A stretch of 8,866 nucleotides of DNA, taken from contig JAIRSV010000008.1 of the NCBI GenBank assembly GCA_031255275.1, positions 1 to 8,866 of the forward strand. Direction: 5' to 3'. Positions 6,901 to 8,866 of this stretch are shown in pieces. Both the position numbers and the translations under genes were made by a program. The notes under the pieces were generated by a model, which was given only the letters and a program-made list of their open reading frames with translations, made no database searches and had not been told where the DNA came from. Source of the DNA: Proteiniphilum sp. GTDB taxonomy: Bacteria > Bacteroidota > Bacteroidia > Bacteroidales > Dysgonomonadaceae. Position 1 is the first letter of the stretch; every line of letters begins with the position of its first letter.

Positions 6901-7618
6901 CTATCTCTTTGACAAGGAAAAAGTCGGGTTTGTCGCCGCTCGCGGGGGCGAACTGTTCGATGACGGGTCCCTGCACGAAGGCGACGTTGTCTTTGTAGGC
7001 AGAGATCAGGCCGTTCGGGTTGACGGAGGAGGTTTTTTTGATCAGCTGAAACAGGGTCAACTCTTTCTCTTCGCCGTCGATCACGAATTTTCCGTTGAAT
7101 ATTTTGTGGCGGCAGTGTTCCGAATTGACTTGCGAGAATCCGAATACTTCGCTGTCGGTGAGCCTGCGTCCCATCTTCCGGCTGACGGCGCAGAGGTAGT
7201 CGATCTCCTCCCGGCTCAGCGCCAGGCCTTCGGTCTGATTACAGGCGGCAATGTCGTCGATGTATATAATTTTTTCGGGCTGTCTGTCGATGGTGAAAAC
7301 GGACTGATCCAGTTTTTCGTACCTGCGTTGCAGCATCGGGTCAAATTCCGTTACGCCGGCATTTGAGCAGGGCATGTATTCTTCGATGCGCGTAATGCTT
7401 TCGATGCCCATATTCCGGACGATTTCCACGGCGCAGGTGCTCCACGGGGTGATCATCTCGCGGCGGGGGCCGATGAAGTGTTGCTCGATGCATCCGGCAG
7501 CGAGCGGTTCGGCTTTGCCAAACAGCCAGGTCAGTTTATCGACCTCTTCAGGAGATAATTCCGCCTGCGTCTGCAGGGCGATTACGCTTTGTGTGGGGGT
7601 TCTGAAAAATGTGATCAT
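3920..7618 (-). CDS. purL: Phosphoribosylformylglycinamidine synthase, single-chain large type
   Basis: PurL makes FGAM from FGAR, ATP and glutamine in de novo purine synthesis, in the cytoplasm. At 1232 residues this is the large single-chain form (E. coli type), not the separate PurL/PurQ/PurS set. In order it has a PurS-like N-terminal region (about 1-145) and the linker signature SQVNSEHCRHKIFNG (162-176). The first AIRS half follows, with LKAETHNFPT (245-254), GGEIRDR (267-273) and DHGAGG (451-456). The second half has GKDSLSM (721-727) and GHDISAGG (825-832). The C-terminal class I glutamine amidotransferase (about 980-1232) has nucleophile Cys1076 in GICNGCQLL and the His1191/Glu1193 pair in MPHLER. 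All key residues are present with no frameshift. A TAnnTTTG box lies 22 nt upstream of the ATG. It heads an operon with the thioesterase. Confidence 0.98.
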   Translation of the reverse strand: MITFFRTPTQSVIALQTQAELSPEEVDKLTWLFGKAEPLAAGCIEQHFIGPRREMITPWSTCAVEIVRNMGIESITRIEEYMPCSNAGVTEFDPMLQRRYEKLDQSVFTIDRQPEKIIYIDDIAACNQTEGLALSREEIDYLCAVSRKMGRRLTDSEVFGFSQVNSEHCRHKIFNGKFVIDGEEKELTLFQLIKKTSSVNPNGLISAYKDNVAFVQGPVIEQFAPASGDKPDFFLVKEIESVLSLKAETHNFPTTVEPFNGASTGTGGEIRDRLAGGKGSLPVAGTAVYMTSYPRLEQGRAWEQTLPPRKWLYQTPEQILIKASNGASDFGNKFGQPLICGSLLTLEHAENNRKFGYDKVIMLAGGIGYANRRDAKKDDPESGEKVIVLGGDNYRIGMGGGAVSSVNTGEYSAGIELNAVQRANPEMQKRVANVIRSLAESDENPIVSIHDHGAGGHLNCLSELVEKTGGVIEMDKLPVGDETLSAREIIGNESQERMGLLVRQQDMERLRRIASRERSPIYVAGETTGDMKFTFRQPDGACPIDMELEDFFGKPPVTVMKDVTVTETYSAPEYDRELLETYLENVLKLEAVACKDWLTNKVDRSVTGKIARQQCQGEIQLPLSDCGAIALDYNGHAGMATSLGHAPQVALTDPAAGSVMAIAEALTNIVFAPLADGLQSVSLSANWMWPCRNPGEDARLYKAVEACSDFACDLGINIPTGKDSLSMTQKYGDDKVYSPGTVIISAAAPVKNIRKIVSPVLAYIRGTYLYYIDFSFDTFKLGGSAFAQTMSKTGDEVPTVTDAEYFKNAFAAIQNLVNRGLIIAGHDISAGGMITTMLEMCFANPQGGLEARFDKIHHADLIKILFSENPGVIIQVKHHHLVEKILQDCGIGAAIVARPTEERKFVISRDDFRKELDIDRLRDVWYKTSWLLDRKQSGEACATQRFENYKKQPLQFAFNPSFTGKMEDLGLNPGRKERSGLTAAIIREQGTNGEREMAYSLWLAGFDVKDVHMTDLISGRETLAGVQFAVFCGGFSNSDVLGSAKGWAGSFRYNEKAGAALKNFFAREDTLSLGICNGCQLLMELGLIYPEMGENHPRMHHNVSRKFESAFVSLEIPENESVMFKSLGGTKLGVWVAHGEGRFRLPEPVGSACHIAAKYLYDEYPGNPNGSDGAVAAVCSRDGRHLAMMPHLERSIFPWQNAWYPHAYRRHGVTPWMEAFANAREWLKEKNK

Positions 7619-7782
7619 ATCTCTTTTTTAGATTGAGTGACAAAGTTAATGAACTTTTTTCTTTTTTTGTTCGCCCCGTGAATGGATCTGTTTTTGCCCC
7701 GGATGATTTGAGGCTGGTATTCCGTAAATAACAGTGTGTGTCCGAAATAATTGTCAGAGCGGATTTCCGCGGAGTGGTTCAT
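7615..7782 (-). CDS. Candidate 55-residue ORF filling the gap before purL
   Basis: The ATG at 7782 lies 9 nt past the phosphoesterase stop, and the TGA overlaps the purL start as ATGA. The product would be MNHSAEIRSDNYFGHT..., with a very basic, Lys-rich stretch (GANKKRKKF) near the end. No family is recognised and no Shine-Dalgarno is seen. The exact fit between two genes is suggestive. Against it, the last third of the ORF contains the purL promoter box and A-rich tracts, and an open frame of this length in such DNA is not rare. It should be treated as probably non-coding until conservation is shown. Confidence 0.15.
   Translation of the reverse strand: MNHSAEIRSDNYFGHTLLFTEYQPQIIRGKNRSIHGANKKRKKFINFVTQSKKEI
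7641..7648 (-). promoter_or_regulatory. purL promoter, -7 box TAACTTTG
   Basis: The minus strand reads TAACTTTG, a perfect TAnnTTTG match, 22 nt upstream of the purL ATG. Transcription would start near 7634 with a leader of about 16 nt. That leaves no room for a riboswitch downstream of this start site. Long A-tracts lie just upstream (minus-strand AAAAAAAGAAAAAAG). No -33 TTTG was found. Confidence 0.65.
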
Positions 7783-7791
7783 CGGTTTTTT

Positions 7792-8289
7792 TCACCCGTG
7801 TTTTCCAATCTCGATCACCTCCAGGTTGCGGATGTTTCCGCCGTCCAGCTCGAAGCGGAGCAGCGTGCGTATCTGATGGGAACCGTATTTGCCGGCAGCG
7901 CCGGGGTTCATGCAGAGACATTTCAGTTTTTTGTCATACATCACCTTCAGTATATGGGAATGTCCGACAATAAAGAGTTGGGGGGGATTGGCGCGCAATT
8001 GCGGAAGGATGGCGGGATTGTAGCGGCCGGGGTAACCGCCGATGTGGGTGATCATGACATCCACGTCTTCGAGCGTGAAGCGCAACGAGTGTGGATATGA
8101 GTGGCGGATCACGGCATCGTCGATGTTTCCATAGACCGCCCGGAAGGGTTTTATTGCTTCGAATCGCTGAGCCAGCACGGGAGAACCGATGTCACCGGCG
8201 TGCCATACTTCGTCGCAGGGATCGAAGTAAGTTACATATTTTTCATCCCAGAATCCGTGAGTGTCAGAGAGTAGTCCTATTTTCTTCAT
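7792..8289 (-). CDS. YfcE/MJ0936-type metallophosphoesterase
   Basis: This 165-residue calcineurin-like phosphoesterase belongs to the small YfcE/MJ0936 group, di-metal phosphodiesterases whose cellular substrates are usually unknown. The metal-ligand motifs are all present in order: Asp9 and His11 in SDTHG, Asp33 in HAGDIG, Asn55 in YGNID, His82 in ITHIGG, and His110/His112 in GHSH. An MNPGAAG segment (127-133) is typical of the family. The open frame extends far upstream, but the ATG at 8289 is chosen because the protein must start at KKIGLLSDTHG. The next upstream Met (8370) would lie before the promoter box and inside repeat-flanking DNA. It is a cytoplasmic enzyme with no signal peptide. 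The gene is separated from purL by 173 nt, and purL has its own promoter. Confidence 0.95.
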   Translation of the reverse strand: MKKIGLLSDTHGFWDEKYVTYFDPCDEVWHAGDIGSPVLAQRFEAIKPFRAVYGNIDDAVIRHSYPHSLRFTLEDVDVMITHIGGYPGRYNPAILPQLRANPPQLFIVGHSHILKVMYDKKLKCLCMNPGAAGKYGSHQIRTLLRFELDGGNIRNLEVIEIGKHG

Positions 8290-8336
8290 AGCGATTTCGC
8301 ATGTAAGTTTGTCGAATCTGTTATTTTTTTCTGCGA

Positions 8337-8344
8337 CAAAGATA
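8337..8344 (-). promoter_or_regulatory. Phosphoesterase promoter, -7 box TATCTTTG
   Basis: The minus strand reads TATCTTTG, a perfect TAnnTTTG match, 47 nt upstream of the ATG at 8289. Transcription would start near 8330, giving a leader of about 40 nt. No -33 TTTG was found at the usual distance. The heptamer array begins 36 nt further upstream. Confidence 0.65.
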
Positions 8345-8379
8345 GTTTTTTTACAAGTCAGGGGGAGGTTCATTAATGG

Positions 8380-8414
8380 ACAGTTGACAGTTGACAGTTG
8401 AGAGTTGAGAGTTG
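8380..8414 (-). repeat. 7-nt tandem repeat array (five units)
   Basis: On the plus strand there are five exact heptamers: ACAGTTG x3 (8380-8400) and AGAGTTG x2 (8401-8414). On the minus strand these read CAACTCT and CAACTGT, and they follow copy B after a linker of about 36 nt. The linker resembles the one after copy A, whose tail carries CAAYTYT heptamers. Such units are prone to copy-number change by slippage. Confidence 0.9.
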
Positions 8415-8450
8415 AAAATTTTTTAAGAAGTAGAGAAGCGGAAAAAACCA

Positions 8451-8501
8451 GCTCGGGGAGCGCCGGAGCGGCAAGGGGCGGGAGCACCCGCCCCGACGAG
8501 C
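8451..8501 (-). repeat. GC-rich branched-hairpin repeat, copy B
   Basis: Over the 51-nt core it is identical to copy D and differs from copy A at two positions. On the minus strand it starts GCTCGTCGGGG and ends CCCCGAGC. The inner 8-bp GGGGCGGG/CCCGCCCC stem with loop TGCT is perfect, and the second hairpin is GCCG-CTC-CGGC. It is followed on the minus strand by TGGTTTTTTCC and a linker to the heptamer array, and is preceded directly by block 1 (8501-8522). Confidence 0.9.
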
Positions 8502-8522
8502 GTTTTCGGAGCGCGACAGCGC
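8501..8522 (-). repeat. 22-nt flanking module (block 1), right copy
   Basis: The minus strand reads GCGCTGTCGCGC and then CCGAAAACG, 20/22 identical to 258-279. Here it joins the core directly and shares one base with it, whereas the left copy has 31 extra nt in between. Confidence 0.75.
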
Positions 8523-8559
8523 GTAGTTACATTGCCTCATCATCACATACAATTTTTTC

Positions 8560-8610
8560 GTTCGTCGGGGCGGGTGCTCCCGCCCCTTGCCACTCGGGCG
8601 CTCCCCGAGC
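8560..8610 (+). repeat. GC-rich branched-hairpin repeat, copy C
   Basis: This is a 51-nt core in plus orientation. It differs from copies B and D at three positions: the second base (T, keeping the outer stem through a G-T pair) and two bases in the second hairpin loop (ACTCG between GCC and GGC). The main 8-bp stem and TGCT loop are unchanged. Its upstream flank (CATCATCAC then TTTTTTCG) resembles that of copy A. It lacks the TGGTTTT linker and has AATAAGTTTTTGG instead. Confidence 0.9.
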
Positions 8611-8695
8611 AATAAGTTTTTGGTGCATGGGTTATGTAAATCACGTAAATCAAATTATTAATGTGATAATGTATAGCCAAAACAATTTATTTCAT

Positions 8696-8717
8696 CAATC
8701 CCGCACATGCGGGATTG
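8696..8717. repeat. Perfect 10-bp inverted repeat (hairpin)
   Basis: CAATCCCGCA (8696-8705) and TGCGGGATTG (8708-8717) are exact reverse complements around a 2-nt centre. In RNA this would form a 9-bp stem with a 4-nt loop. Neither strand has a T-tract directly after it, so it is not a standard intrinsic terminator. On the minus strand it follows the linker of copy D, in the position where copies A and B carry heptamers. Confidence 0.85.
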
Positions 8718-8757
8718 GCTAAGAAGTCGAGAATTAAAACCAGTTAGGGGAAAACCA

Positions 8758-8808
8758 GCTCGGGGAGCGCCGGAGCGGCAAGGGGCGGGAGCACCCGCCC
8801 CGACGAGC
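8758..8808 (-). repeat. GC-rich branched-hairpin repeat, copy D
   Basis: This 51-nt core is identical to copy B. On the minus strand it is followed by TGGTTTTCCCC, a second CTGGTTTT, and an ACTTCTTA segment that matches the copy B linker. After that comes the 10-bp hairpin at 8696-8717. The 22-nt block 1 is absent on its other side. Confidence 0.9.
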
Positions 8809-8866
8809 GAGGTCGTTAGTCAGCGTGTGATTTGCACATTGTCAGCACAGGAGCTGCCCACAACAT

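Larger units (their letters stand above)
8290..8866. other. Intergenic region upstream of the phosphoesterase gene, repeat-rich, no supported gene
   Basis: This 577-nt stretch contains the phosphoesterase promoter (8337-8344), a heptamer array (8380-8414), three copies of the 51-nt GC-rich repeat in alternating orientation (B minus, C plus, D minus), the 22-nt block 1 (8501-8522), a 9-nt direct repeat (GTAAATCAC/GTAAATCAA at 8636-8653) and a perfect 10-bp hairpin (8696-8717). Bases 8809-8866 show nothing I can assign. A short minus-strand frame is open to the right edge and could be the tail of a gene, but it is too short to call. Confidence 0.7.

Noticed and set aside
7759..7770. GCGGATTTCCGC palindrome after the phosphoesterase as a terminator
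   Set aside because: The stem is only 4-5 bp and no T-tract follows on the minus strand.
8290..8487. Upstream extension of the phosphoesterase to residue 231
   Set aside because: The extra 66 residues are low-complexity, cover the promoter box and heptamer array, and precede the normal family N-terminus KKIGLLSDTHG.
8373..8612. Minus-strand 79-codon ORF crossing copies B and C
   Set aside because: It is translated repeat DNA. The shared peptide with 188-547 disappears upstream, where block 1 is read in a different frame, so there is no sign of selection on protein.
311..8808. Repeats as a CRISPR array
   Set aside because: Copies are in both orientations, spaced irregularly (58 nt, 147 nt and about 8 kb), and no cas gene is present.
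8809..8866. Minus-strand frame open to the right edge, possibly the tail of a gene
   Set aside because: At most about 16 codons are visible and more than one frame is open, so no product can be supported.

Overview
The window looks like a chromosomal segment of a Bacteroidota bacterium, probably Bacteroidales. The support is three perfect matches to the Bacteroidota -7 promoter box TAnnTTTG, placed 20-50 nt upstream of recA, purL and a phosphoesterase gene. Start-codon leaders are A-rich and lack a clear Shine-Dalgarno, and the proteins are of Bacteroidota type. The species cannot be named from this sequence.

Every recognisable gene is on the minus strand, so transcription runs from high to low coordinates. 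In that order they are: a YfcE-type metallophosphoesterase (8289-7792), purL (7618-3920), a hotdog-fold acyl-CoA/ACP thioesterase 13 nt behind purL (3906-3490), a small AT-richer integral membrane protein of unknown function (3342-2992), dprA (2902-1793), recA (1547-528) with its own promoter and a strong terminator, and the 5' end of a lipoprotein gene running off the left edge (154-1). A 55-residue ORF (7782-7615) exactly fills the phosphoesterase-purL gap and is listed as a weak candidate. The functions are mostly housekeeping: purine synthesis, homologous recombination, and processing of incoming single-stranded DNA. DprA loads RecA on ssDNA, so their adjacency makes functional sense.

The unusual content lies in the two long intergenic regions flanking this block (155-527 and 8290-8866). 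Both carry the same GC-rich repeat with a 51-bp core: one copy on the left (311-361) and three on the right (8451-8501, 8560-8610, 8758-8808), in both orientations. Each core can fold into a closed branched structure: an outer 5-bp stem, a perfect 8-bp GC hairpin and a smaller second hairpin. Around the core sit modules that differ between copies: a 22-nt block, a stretch of about 31 nt that is present or absent, a T-rich linker, and then either 7-nt tandem repeats or a different perfect 10-bp hairpin. This looks like a mosaic REP/MITE-like intergenic family. It is the best candidate here for something undescribed.

No tRNA, rRNA, CRISPR array, transposase or phage gene was seen.
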